Part shown: positions 36,961 to 46,123 of the stretch, in pieces
Position numbering within the stretch: position 1 is the stretch's first letter
Layout: the number at the start of each line of letters is the position of its first letter
Assembly (NCBI RefSeq): GCF_004217175.1
Contig: NZ_SHKI01000005.1
Coordinates: 434,001 to 498,000, forward strand
Direction: 5' to 3'
Source of the DNA: Leucobacter luti
Lineage (GTDB): Bacteria; Actinomycetota; Actinomycetes; Actinomycetales; Microbacteriaceae
Length of the DNA stretch: 64,000 nt
Program-made: the position numbers and the translations under genes
The notes under the pieces: model-generated
Told to the model about the DNA's origin: nothing
Seen by the model: only the letters and a program-made list of their open reading frames with translations
Database searches by the model: none

Positions 36961-38808
36961 CTAGCGGCCTCCGGCGAATCCGCCGCCACCGCCGCCCCCC
37001 GCGAATCCGCCGCCGCTCGAGCCGCCCGAACTGCTCGCGCTGAACGTGGCGGCCGACGAGATTGAGCTCGAGAACCGCGCGATCGACGTGTCGAGGCGGT
37101 CAACACCACCCGCGGCGATCCCGGGGTACCACAGTGGAACGTAGGCGGGATCCTCGCGATAGTGGCTGGCGAGGGCGGTGCCCCAGGCCTTTTCGAGGCC
37201 GAAGAGCATCGCGTAGGGGAGCAGCCGCTCGTACAGCTCAATCACCTCGGCGCCGGCCACGGCGCGGCGCTCCGCGGTGGCCGTCGACTGGAGCATGGCG
37301 ATCCGGTCGGCCTCGGCCACGCGGATGAACTCGCGCACGCCGAGCAGGTAGTTGCGCGTCTCAGCGCCGAGCGGCGTGAGTACCCGGTGGCGCACGAGCC
37401 CAACGATGCCGAGGATCAGCGTGACCACAGCGATGACGATGGCGAACACGGGGGTGAGCGAGAGCCGGTTCGTGATCCCGAGCGCGATGAGCACCGCGAG
37501 CACGACGACGAGCGCGAGACTGACCCAGCCGAGGATCCTGCCGAGCGGGCTGTGCACACGCTCGAAGTAGCCACGATCCTCCGCGGCCTTCGAGCCGGCC
37601 GAGGCGAGCCTGGCCATTCGCTCGCCAAACTTCGTGTCACCCTTCGGGACCGCAAACACGGTCCCCACCTCTCCCGAGGGGAACAGCTTCGTCACGGCGG
37701 CGGCATCCAGCGGGTCTGCCGCCGCTGTCGGGTCGAGGAGCCGGATCGCGAGCTCGGGCGACTTCGACGCCCGCTTGGCATCGGGGTCCGGGACCGCGTC
37801 CTCGATCCGGGTGGCGCCGAGCAGCGCGAGGTGCACGATCTCCGCCGGCGGGGTGGGCTTTGCGGCCCCCACGATCGGGCCGGCGATGAGTGGCGGGAGC
37901 GTGATCGGCACATCGTATTGGGCCACCACGGGGCGCGTGCCGCGCCGCTTCCGCGACATGCGCGCCACCGCGATAGCGCCGACGCTTGAGGTGACGAGGG
38001 CGCCGCCCCCGATCACGAGCGGCAGCGTGTCGAGCGCGAAGTTAGGCAGCCGCGTCTCGGGCTGCACGACTGTGCCGGGCTGCAGGCCGATGGCCACGGT
38101 GAGGCCCTCGTCGGCGGCGAGCGGCACGGGGCCGATCGCCACCGTGCCGTCCTCGTCTGCCGGAGCAACGGCGCACTCGTTCCGCGACTCGTACGTGCCG
38201 AGGTAGCAGCGCTGGGCGCCGGTGAGGTGATCTGCGAGCGCGGCCGAGAACGTGACGGTCGCCGAGGCCGCCGCGATTGGCTGCGCGCGATTGAGCGGGA
38301 TGAGGTCCCAGTAAAACTCGTCGGCCGTGGCGTCGTCGCGGTGCACCACCACGTCGTCGACGGTGTAGCTGATCACGTACTCCTGTGTGCCGTGCACGAA
38401 GCGATCGTCGCCGGTGAGGACGCCCACGAGTGCGGAGTCACCGGTGTCGTCGCTGTCGCGCGAGACCTCGAACGGCAGGGCCGCGCCGGCCGCGTCGGTG
38501 ACGGTGAAGTCGCGCGGGTCGGTGCGCGCCCCGAGGTACTCCTGGGGCACCAAGCGCACGATGCCGCGGTTCTGGTTCGTCTCGGGGAACTCTGCGACGA
38601 GGGTCTCGGTGATGTGCGCGACCGCGCGGCCCTCTGCGGTCACGTCGAGGTCGACGGCTACGTCCCAGCTTGAGTAGCTGAAGTTCTCGACGTTCGGATC
38701 GGCGTCTGCGAGGGCGGCGGGCGCAGCAGCGCACACCGCGGTGAGCGCGATCGCGCAGCCGGCGATCAGGGAGACAAGTGCGAAGCGAATCCTGCGGGGG
38801 AGGGACAT
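36961..38808 (-). CDS. DUF2207 family membrane protein
   Basis: This is a 615-residue protein. A signal peptide (about 1-35, IRFALVSLIAGCAIALTAVCAAAPAALA) precedes an extracytoplasmic beta-rich DUF2207 domain (about 40-250, with DVTAEGRAVAHITETLVAEFP). A membrane helix follows near 255-275, then a cytoplasmic region, two more helices (about 430-475) and a cytoplasmic domain. The tail is Ser/Gly-rich and ends GGGGGGGFAGGR. The role is unknown. The ATG is seven bases after TAGGGT, so it is probably leaderless. It is divergent from the leuA leader. Confidence 0.92.
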   Translation of the reverse strand: MSLPRRIRFALVSLIAGCAIALTAVCAAAPAALADADPNVENFSYSSWDVAVDLDVTAEGRAVAHITETLVAEFPETNQNRGIVRLVPQEYLGARTDPRDFTVTDAAGAALPFEVSRDSDDTGDSALVGVLTGDDRFVHGTQEYVISYTVDDVVVHRDDATADEFYWDLIPLNRAQPIAAASATVTFSAALADHLTGAQRCYLGTYESRNECAVAPADEDGTVAIGPVPLAADEGLTVAIGLQPGTVVQPETRLPNFALDTLPLVIGGGALVTSSVGAIAVARMSRKRRGTRPVVAQYDVPITLPPLIAGPIVGAAKPTPPAEIVHLALLGATRIEDAVPDPDAKRASKSPELAIRLLDPTAAADPLDAAAVTKLFPSGEVGTVFAVPKGDTKFGERMARLASAGSKAAEDRGYFERVHSPLGRILGWVSLALVVVLAVLIALGITNRLSLTPVFAIVIAVVTLILGIVGLVRHRVLTPLGAETRNYLLGVREFIRVAEADRIAMLQSTATAERRAVAGAEVIELYERLLPYAMLFGLEKAWGTALASHYREDPAYVPLWYPGIAAGGVDRLDTSIARFSSSISSAATFSASSSGGSSGGGFAGGGGGGGFAGGR

Positions 38809-38814
38809 AGTTCT

Positions 38815-38820
38815 ACCCTA
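38815..38820 (-). promoter_or_regulatory. -10 hexamer TAGGGT for the DUF2207 gene
   Basis: TAGGGT on the minus strand ends seven bases before the ATG. Confidence 0.5.
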
Positions 38821-38883
38821 CGAGTGAGTTCGGCCCCGGCTTCGGATGCGGCCGCGCGTCGCTGGGAGCCGTGCCCCGCGTGA

Positions 38884-38889
38884 TAGGGT
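38884..38889 (+). promoter_or_regulatory. -10 hexamer TAGGGT for the leuA leader
   Basis: TAGGGT ends seven bases before the ATG of the leucine-rich leader peptide, placing the transcript start at or next to that ATG. Confidence 0.5.
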
Positions 38890-38895
38890 GGCTGC

Positions 38896-38924
38896 ATGCT
38901 GTTCGGCTCGCTTCTCCTTAGCTG

Positions 38925-38940
<16 letters not shown>
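38896..38940 (+). CDS. leuL: leuA leader peptide
   Basis: The 14-residue frame MLFGSLLLSCRDES has four leucines, three of them consecutive, encoded by CTG, CTT, CTC and CTT. CTT is an uncommon choice in this G+C-rich genome. The frame lies between a promoter-like hexamer and leuA, and its last codons form one arm of a hairpin. These are the marks of ribosome-mediated leucine attenuation, a mechanism previously predicted upstream of leuA in actinobacteria. The start appears to be leaderless. Confidence 0.75.
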
Positions 38941-40776
<1,836 letters not shown>

Positions 40777-40819
40777 GTCGTAGCGCGCGCCCGCCTGTCG
40801 CGCCGCGCACGTCCGCTCC

Positions 40820-40882
40820 AGCGCCGCCCGCGCGCCGATCGTTCGTAGTTTTGTTCGAATGATCGGCGTTGCGGGCGGCGCT
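40820..40882 (+). terminator. Long hairpin after leuA
   Basis: Arms agcgccgcccgc (40820-40831) and gcgggcggcgct (40871-40882) are perfect. After a small bulge they continue into a 13-bp stem of cgccgatcgttcg with cgaatgatcggcg. The loop is A/T-rich. It probably terminates leuA before ruvA. Confidence 0.7.
40843..40858 (+). promoter_or_regulatory. LexA/SOS-box-like site upstream of ruvA
   Basis: TCGTAG-TTTT-GTTCGA matches the Gram-positive and mycobacterial LexA consensus (TCGAAC, four bases, GTTCGA) at ten of twelve positions, with a perfect right half. ruvAB is a usual SOS target. The site lies in the leuA hairpin, about 40 bases before the ruvA -10, somewhat far for simple repression. Confidence 0.35.
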
Positions 40883-40898
40883 CGTTTCCCGCGCGGCC

Positions 40899-40904
40899 TA
40901 GGGT
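40899..40904 (+). promoter_or_regulatory. -10 hexamer TAGGGT for ruvAB
   Basis: TAGGGT ends seven bases before the ruvA GTG, a leaderless arrangement. Confidence 0.45.
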
Positions 40905-40910
40905 GGGCAT

Positions 40911-41555
40911 GTGATTGCTTCGATTCAAGGCCCCGTGCTCAATTCGGGCGCCGGCTGGGTGGTGGTGGGCCTCGGTGGCCTCGGAATGCGCGTTGAAGTG
41001 CCGAGCGGCCGCGTCGCGCAGGCGGTACCCGGAGACGAGGTGGCGCTGCACACCTCGCTCGTGGTGCGCGAGGACTCGCTCACGCTCTTCGGATTCGAAA
41101 CGCCCGCCGAACTCGCGGTGTTCGGGCACCTCATCGCGGTCTCCGGCGTGGGGCCGCGCAGCGCGCTCGGCGTGCTCAGCGGGCTCGCTCCCGCCGAAAT
41201 TGCTGCCGCGGTCGCTGCGGACGACGAGAAGCCGTTCCGCAAGGTGTCCGGGATCGGGCCGAAGACCGCCAAACTCATCGTGGTCTCGCTCACGGGCAAG
41301 CTCGCCGGCCTCGACCTGGGCGAGTCGACCGCTGCCGGCAGCGCCGGGGGCGGGGCCCCCGCGACGGTCGCTGACGCCGTGGCCGAGGGCCTCGTCGGCC
41401 TGGGCTGGGGCCCGTCTGATGCGCAGGGTGCCGTGGCCGACGCGCTCGACGCCGGCGCACCCGACACGAGCGCCGAACTGTTGCGGGCCGCGCTTGCGCT
41501 GCTGCAGGCGGGGCGCCCGGGCGGGCGGGGCGCAAACGCCGGTGGCCGCCGATGA
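40911..41555 (+). CDS. ruvA: Holliday junction branch migration protein RuvA
   Basis: This is a 214-residue protein. An N-terminal OB domain ([40 protein letters not shown]) leads into paired helix-hairpin-helix motifs ([16 protein letters not shown]). A Gly/Ala linker and a C-terminal RuvB-binding domain ([19 protein letters not shown]) follow. RuvA tetramers hold Holliday junctions. The GTG at 40911 is chosen because the overlapping ATG at 40909 meets a stop at once and the GTG fits the leaderless spacing. ruvC, normally just upstream, is absent. Confidence 0.96.
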   Translation: MIASIQGPVLNSGAGWVVVGLGGLGMRVEVPSGRVAQAVPGDEVALHTSLVVREDSLTLFGFETPAELAVFGHLIAVSGVGPRSALGVLSGLAPAEIAAAVAADDEKPFRKVSGIGPKTAKLIVVSLTGKLAGLDLGESTAAGSAGGGAPATVADAVAEGLVGLGWGPSDAQGAVADALDAGAPDTSAELLRAALALLQAGRPGGRGANAGGRR

Positions 41556-42571
41556 GTGACGAGCTGTCCCCGGAGGCGACCAGCTTCGAGCAGGGCTACG
41601 AGGGGGCGCTGCGTCCCGCGACGCTCGCCGAGTTCGTGGGCCAGGCGAAGGTGCGCAGTCAGCTCTCGCTGCTGCTCAACGCCGCAACCATGCAGCAGCG
41701 CACGCCCGACCACATCCTGCTCGCGGGCCCGCCCGGACTCGGGAAGACGACGCTCTCGATGATCGTCGCCACGGAGCTGGACAAGCCGCTCCACCAGACC
41801 TCCGGCCCCGCAATCCAGCACGCGGGCGACCTCGCCGCGGTGCTGTCGGCGCTCACCCCCGGTGAGGTGCTGTTCATCGACGAGATCCACCGGATGGCCC
41901 GGAGCGCCGAGGAGATGCTTTACCTGGCGATGGAGGACTTCAAGGTCGACATCATGGTGGGCAAGGGGGCCGGCGCCACGTCCGTGCCGCTTGAACTCTC
42001 CCCGTTTACGCTGGTCGGGGCGACCACGCGATCGGGGCTGCTGCCAAACCCACTCCGCGACCGATTTGGCTTTACCGCCCACCTCGAGTTTTACGGCACC
42101 GACGAGCTGGTCAGCGTGGTGCGCCGCGCGGCAGGCCTGCTGGGGTTTGGGCTCTCCGAGCAGGGCATCGAGGAGATCGCTGGCCGCTCGCGTGGCACGC
42201 CGCGCATTGCGAACCGGCTGCTGCGTCGCGTGCGCGACTTCAGCCTGGTGCACGATACCCCCGGTGACACCGCGACGGTCCAGGCCGCCCTCGCGCTGTA
42301 TGACGTCGATGAGCACGGCCTCGATCGGCTCGACCGCGAGGTGCTGCGCGCGGTCGTAGAGCGCTTTGGCGGGGGGCCGGTGGGGCTCTCAACCCTGGCC
42401 GTCTCGGTGGGGGAGGAAGCCGAAACCATCGAGGCGGTGGTGGAGCCGTTCCTCGTGCGAACCGGCCTGCTGACCCGCACGCCGCGCGGCCGCGTGGCGA
42501 CCAGGCTCGGCTGGGAGCACGTCGGTGCGGTGCCGCCGCCGGCGCCCGGGGCGCCCCCTGCGCTGATGTGA
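41552..42571 (+). CDS. ruvB: Holliday junction helicase RuvB
   Basis: This 339-residue AAA+ motor has Walker [10 protein letters not shown] near 57-65, Walker B LFIDEIHR, a GATTRSGLL sensor region and the C-terminal winged helix ([23 protein letters not shown]). It drives branch migration with RuvA. It overlaps ruvA by ATGA. A small inverted repeat (cgctgaa/ttcagcg, 42572-42578 and 42589-42595) follows the stop and may be a weak terminator. Confidence 0.98.
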   Translation: MSDELSPEATSFEQGYEGALRPATLAEFVGQAKVRSQLSLLLNAATMQQRTPDHILLAGPPGLGKTTLSMIVATELDKPLHQTSGPAIQHAGDLAAVLSALTPGEVLFIDEIHRMARSAEEMLYLAMEDFKVDIMVGKGAGATSVPLELSPFTLVGATTRSGLLPNPLRDRFGFTAHLEFYGTDELVSVVRRAAGLLGFGLSEQGIEEIAGRSRGTPRIANRLLRRVRDFSLVHDTPGDTATVQAALALYDVDEHGLDRLDREVLRAVVERFGGGPVGLSTLAVSVGEEAETIEAVVEPFLVRTGLLTRTPRGRVATRLGWEHVGAVPPPAPGAPPALM

Positions 42572-42607
42572 CGCTGAAATCGCTGTGATTCAGCGCTGAA
42601 TTCTGTG

Positions 42608-42635
42608 TTCAGACGCAGCATCGTCACGCTAGAAT
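42608..42635 (+). promoter_or_regulatory. Possible promoter for yajC-secDF
   Basis: TTCAGA (42608-42613), a 16-base spacer and TAGAAT (42630-42635) lie upstream of yajC. Unlike most starts here, yajC then has a Shine-Dalgarno site (aaagga) and a leader of about 48 bases. Confidence 0.4.
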
Positions 42636-42689
42636 CGAGAGAATTGTGCCTTCTGCATCCGCACGTGCACGCCCACCGAAAGGACAATC

Positions 42690-43166
42690 GTGGCAATCGA
42701 CCCGATCACACTCCTGATGTTTGCGCTCATCGCGCTGATGATCTTCTTCATGTTCCGCAACGGAAAGAAGCGTCAGGCGGCGATGCAGCAACTGCAGAGC
42801 GGGCTGCGTCCGGGAGCTGAGGTCATGCTGCAGTCCGGGATCTTCGGCACGGTCGACTCGGTGGACGAGGAAGACAACAAGGTGGTCGTCCGCAGCGGGA
42901 CCAGCACGCTCGTGGTGCACCGCAACGCGATCTCGCAGATCGTGACCCCGGTTGACGCCCCGGAGGAGGACGCCGCAAGCGACCTGGCACCGGACGACGA
43001 TCCCGCATTCGGCGAGCGCCTCGCGAGCGGCAACGCCGACGCCGCGCCGGCCGCCGAGGCCGCAGCCACCGAGCTCGATCAGCCGGTCGACCGCGCCGCT
43101 GATGACGCAGGAACCGAAACCCCCGACGCAGATCAGCAGGGCGGCGAGCAGACGCCTAAGGCGTAG
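42690..43166 (+). CDS. yajC: Preprotein translocase accessory subunit YajC
   Basis: This 158-residue protein has one N-terminal membrane helix (ITLLMFALIALMIFFMF), the basic RNGKKRQAAMQQLQSGLRPG segment, and the YajC core with GIFGTVDSVDEEDNKVVV. An acidic disordered tail of about 75 residues follows. YajC associates with SecDF. The GTG follows aaagga. It leads the secD-secF genes. Confidence 0.95.
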   Translation: MAIDPITLLMFALIALMIFFMFRNGKKRQAAMQQLQSGLRPGAEVMLQSGIFGTVDSVDEEDNKVVVRSGTSTLVVHRNAISQIVTPVDAPEEDAASDLAPDDDPAFGERLASGNADAAPAAEAAATELDQPVDRAADDAGTETPDADQQGGEQTPKA

Positions 43167-43226
43167 CACGCAGCACCGCGGGGGAGCCCGCGGATCCCCC
43201 CCTCGCTCTAGAGAAAGCAGTAAGTC

Positions 43227-45014
43227 TTGGCGTCCACTCCAGCCGTGAGGCGAGCCCGTCGCTCCCTCGTGTTCCTCCTGGTCATCATTGTTGGCCTCGC
43301 GGGCCTTATCACCTACGGTGTGCTGCGCAGCGATGCGACGTGGACGCCAAAGCTTGCTCTGGATCTCCAGGGCGGAACCCAAATCCTGCTCGCTGCCGAG
43401 CAAACCGACGGCCAGGCCGTCGGTGGCGAACAGCTGCAGCAGGCCGTCTCGATCATCCGCCAGCGCGTTGACGCGGCCGGTGTGTCCGAGGCGGAGATCA
43501 CCACGCAGGGTAGCCAGCACATCTCCGTCTCGATCCCCGGCAAGGCGGACGAGGCGACGCTGCAGCGCATTGAGGCCTCGGCGAAGCTCGACTTCCGCCC
43601 GGTGCTCGCCACCGGCATCGGCATCGACATGACGCAGAGCGCGATCGCCGGGGCAACCGGCGAGGACGGCGAGCAGACCGACGAGCAGAAGGCCACGGTC
43701 GAGCAGGCGAAGCAGGACCGCGCCGCGGCCGAAAAGATCGTGATGGCCGAGCCCGACGACCTGTACCCGTCGCCGCTCCCCGAGGAAGCGGGCGACACCG
43801 CCTGGCTCACCCCGGCGCTGCAGGCGCAGTTTGACGCGTTCACCTGCGACATGGAAGCCGACCTCAACGGCACCAACCCGGCCGCCGACAAGCCGCTCAT
43901 CACCTGCGACGACACGGGCACCGCCAAGTACCTGCTCGGACCGGTGGAGCTCAACGGCGACGTGATCACGGACGCGACCGCTGGCATGGGCACCACCCAG
44001 ACCGGCGCGACGACCGGCAGCTGGAACGTGCAGATCACCATGAACAAGGAGGGCGCTGAGACCTTCGGGAAGATCAGCACCCGCCTCTTCGGCGCAACGT
44101 CACCGCAGAACCAGTTCGCCTTCGTGCTCGACGGCAAGGTGCTCTCCGCGCCCGAGATGCAGGGCCAGATTCTCGACGGCCGGCCCTCGATCAGCGGCGA
44201 CTTCACGCAGGAGACCGCGCAGGCCCTCGCCGATCAGCTGAAGTTCGGCGCGCTCCCCATCGACTTCACGGTGCAGAGCCAGGAAGACATCTCCGCGACG
44301 CTCGGCACGAGCCAGCTCGGCGCGGGCCTCCTCGCCGGCCTCATCGGCCTGCTGCTCGTGGTGGTCTACTCGCTCTTCCAGTACCGCGCGCTCGGCTCGC
44401 TGACGATCACGTCGCTTGCGATCGCCGGTATCCTCACCTACCTGCTGCTCACTTACTTCTCCTGGCGACAGGGCTACCGGCTCTCGCTCGCCGGTGTGGC
44501 GGGCATCATCGTGGCGGTGGGCTTCACCGCCGACTCGTTCATCGTCTACTTCGAGCGAATCCGTGACGCGCTGCGCGACGGCTTCTCGATCGAGAGCGCG
44601 GTTGAGCACGGCTGGAAGCGCGCCTTCCGCACCGTGCTTGCCTCGGACGGCGTCAACTTCCTCGCCGCCGTAATTCTCTTCATCCTCGCAGTCGGCAACG
44701 TGAAGGGCTTCGCGTTCACGCTCGGCCTCACCACGCTCGTCGACGTGCTCGTGGTGGCGCTGTTCACGCACCCGATGATGACGCTGTTCGCCCGAACCCG
44801 CTTCTACCAGAGCGGTCACCCGTTCTCCGGCCTCGACCCCAAGCGCCTCGGCGCTGTGTACCGCGGTCGCGCGCAGTTCCGCGAGCCCGTGGTGGCGAGC
44901 AAGGGGGCCGGGAAGAAGGTGGCCCGCAGCCAGAAGGAAGCTGAACGCCGTCAGACAATCGCCGAGCGCAAGGCGGCCGAGGCCGCCGGGACCGCCACCG
45001 GAAAGGAGAGCTAA
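43227..45014 (+). CDS. secD: Protein translocase subunit SecD
   Basis: This 595-residue protein has an N-terminal membrane helix, the LDLQGGTQILL signature, and a large periplasmic-side P1 region (about 60-330). Five C-terminal helices follow, with GLLLVVVYSLFQYR, FTADSFIVYFERIRD and DVLVVALFTHPMM. SecD with SecF uses proton motive force to finish protein export. The start is a TTG with a gagaaag-type site. The P1 domain carries an acidic Gln/Glu/Asp insert around residues 140-180. Confidence 0.96.
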   Translation: MASTPAVRRARRSLVFLLVIIVGLAGLITYGVLRSDATWTPKLALDLQGGTQILLAAEQTDGQAVGGEQLQQAVSIIRQRVDAAGVSEAEITTQGSQHISVSIPGKADEATLQRIEASAKLDFRPVLATGIGIDMTQSAIAGATGEDGEQTDEQKATVEQAKQDRAAAEKIVMAEPDDLYPSPLPEEAGDTAWLTPALQAQFDAFTCDMEADLNGTNPAADKPLITCDDTGTAKYLLGPVELNGDVITDATAGMGTTQTGATTGSWNVQITMNKEGAETFGKISTRLFGATSPQNQFAFVLDGKVLSAPEMQGQILDGRPSISGDFTQETAQALADQLKFGALPIDFTVQSQEDISATLGTSQLGAGLLAGLIGLLLVVVYSLFQYRALGSLTITSLAIAGILTYLLLTYFSWRQGYRLSLAGVAGIIVAVGFTADSFIVYFERIRDALRDGFSIESAVEHGWKRAFRTVLASDGVNFLAAVILFILAVGNVKGFAFTLGLTTLVDVLVVALFTHPMMTLFARTRFYQSGHPFSGLDPKRLGAVYRGRAQFREPVVASKGAGKKVARSQKEAERRQTIAERKAAEAAGTATGKES

Positions 45015-45016
45015 TC

Positions 45017-46045
45017 ATGGCTCGCTCATTCGCCGAGTTCGGCAACGCGCTCTACACCGGTGAGAAGTCGATCGACTTCATCGGTCGCCGCAAGACCTGG
45101 TACGCGATCTCGATCGTGCTCATCATTCTCTCGATCGTCGGACCGATGCTGCGCGGTGGCTTCACCTTCGGCATCGAGTTCACGGGTGGCAGCCAGTTCC
45201 AGGTGCACCTCACCGACGGCCAGGATCGCGACCCCGCGATCGCCGAGGCCGCGGTGGCCGAGGTGCTTCCGTCAAGCCCGCCGCGCGTGTCCCTGCTCGG
45301 GCCCACCGACGTCCGGGTGCAGACGGAGGCGCTGAAGGAAGCCGAGAACCAGGAGGTGACGGCGGCGCTCGCGAAGGCGTACGACATCGACGCGGCCGAC
45401 GTCACATACTCCTACATCGGACCCGCGTGGGGGCAAGACATCACGAAGCAGGCGATTATCGCCCTGATCGTGTTCATCGTGTTCGCCGCCCTCGTCATGG
45501 CGATCTACTTCCGCACCTGGAAGATGTCGGTCGCCGCAATGATCGCGCTGTTCCACGACCTCATCATCACCGCCGGGGTGTACGGGATCTCCGGCTTCGA
45601 GATCACCCCTGCAGCCATGATCGGCTTCATGACGATCCTTGGCTACTCGCTGTACGACACCGTCGTGGTGTTCGACAAGATCCGCGAGAACACGCTGCCG
45701 GGTGAGCTCAACGAGCGGCGCACCTTCGCCGAGGCGGTCAACCTCGGCGTCAACCAGACGCTCGTGCGCTCGATCAACACCTCGATCGTGGCGCTGCTGC
45801 CCGTGGGCTCGATCCTCTTCATCGGCGCGTTCGTGCTCGGCGCTGGGACGCTGCGCGACATCTCGCTCGCGCTGTTCATCGGCATCCTGGTCGGCGCGTA
45901 CTCGACGATCTTCATTGCGGCACCCGCTTACGCGCACCTGCGCGCCGGTGACGCCGACGTGAAGCGCCACGACGAGAAGGTGCTCCGCGCTCGCGCCCAG
46001 CAGGCGGAGAGCGCCGACGAGGAAGACCTGGCCGCTTCCGAGTGA
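45017..46045 (+). CDS. secF: Protein translocase subunit SecF
   Basis: This 342-residue protein contains FGIEFTGGSQFQV (the SecF family signature), six predicted membrane helices and the YSLYDTVVVFDKIRENT motif. An acidic C-terminal tail follows. It starts two bases after secD, behind an aggaga site, so the two are co-translated. A hairpin separates it from rel. Confidence 0.97.
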   Translation: MARSFAEFGNALYTGEKSIDFIGRRKTWYAISIVLIILSIVGPMLRGGFTFGIEFTGGSQFQVHLTDGQDRDPAIAEAAVAEVLPSSPPRVSLLGPTDVRVQTEALKEAENQEVTAALAKAYDIDAADVTYSYIGPAWGQDITKQAIIALIVFIVFAALVMAIYFRTWKMSVAAMIALFHDLIITAGVYGISGFEITPAAMIGFMTILGYSLYDTVVVFDKIRENTLPGELNERRTFAEAVNLGVNQTLVRSINTSIVALLPVGSILFIGAFVLGAGTLRDISLALFIGILVGAYSTIFIAAPAYAHLRAGDADVKRHDEKVLRARAQQAESADEEDLAASE

Positions 46046-46051
46046 CTGCCG

Positions 46052-46099
46052 CACCGCGGGCACCCCGGTTCGTCGGAATAGGTGCCCGTGGTGTAGCGT
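46052..46099 (+). terminator. Hairpin and -10 between secF and rel
   Basis: Arms 46052-46064 and 46081-46093 pair over 13 bp with one G-U. The stem is followed immediately by TAGCGT (46094-46099), a likely rel -10. The hairpin can end the sec transcript just before rel begins. Confidence 0.6.
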
Positions 46100-46123
46100 T
46101 CAAACATTCGAGGAGGAGTGCAG

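Noticed and set aside
36909..37241. N-terminal extension of the DUF2510 protein
   Set aside because: It would overlap the DUF2207 gene, while the ATG at 36908 has a Shine-Dalgarno site and begins exactly at the DUF2510 motif.
46106..46123. ATT at the +7 position after the rel -10, in frame with rel
   Set aside because: ATT starts are very rare, and a well-placed GGAGG serves the GTG at 46124.
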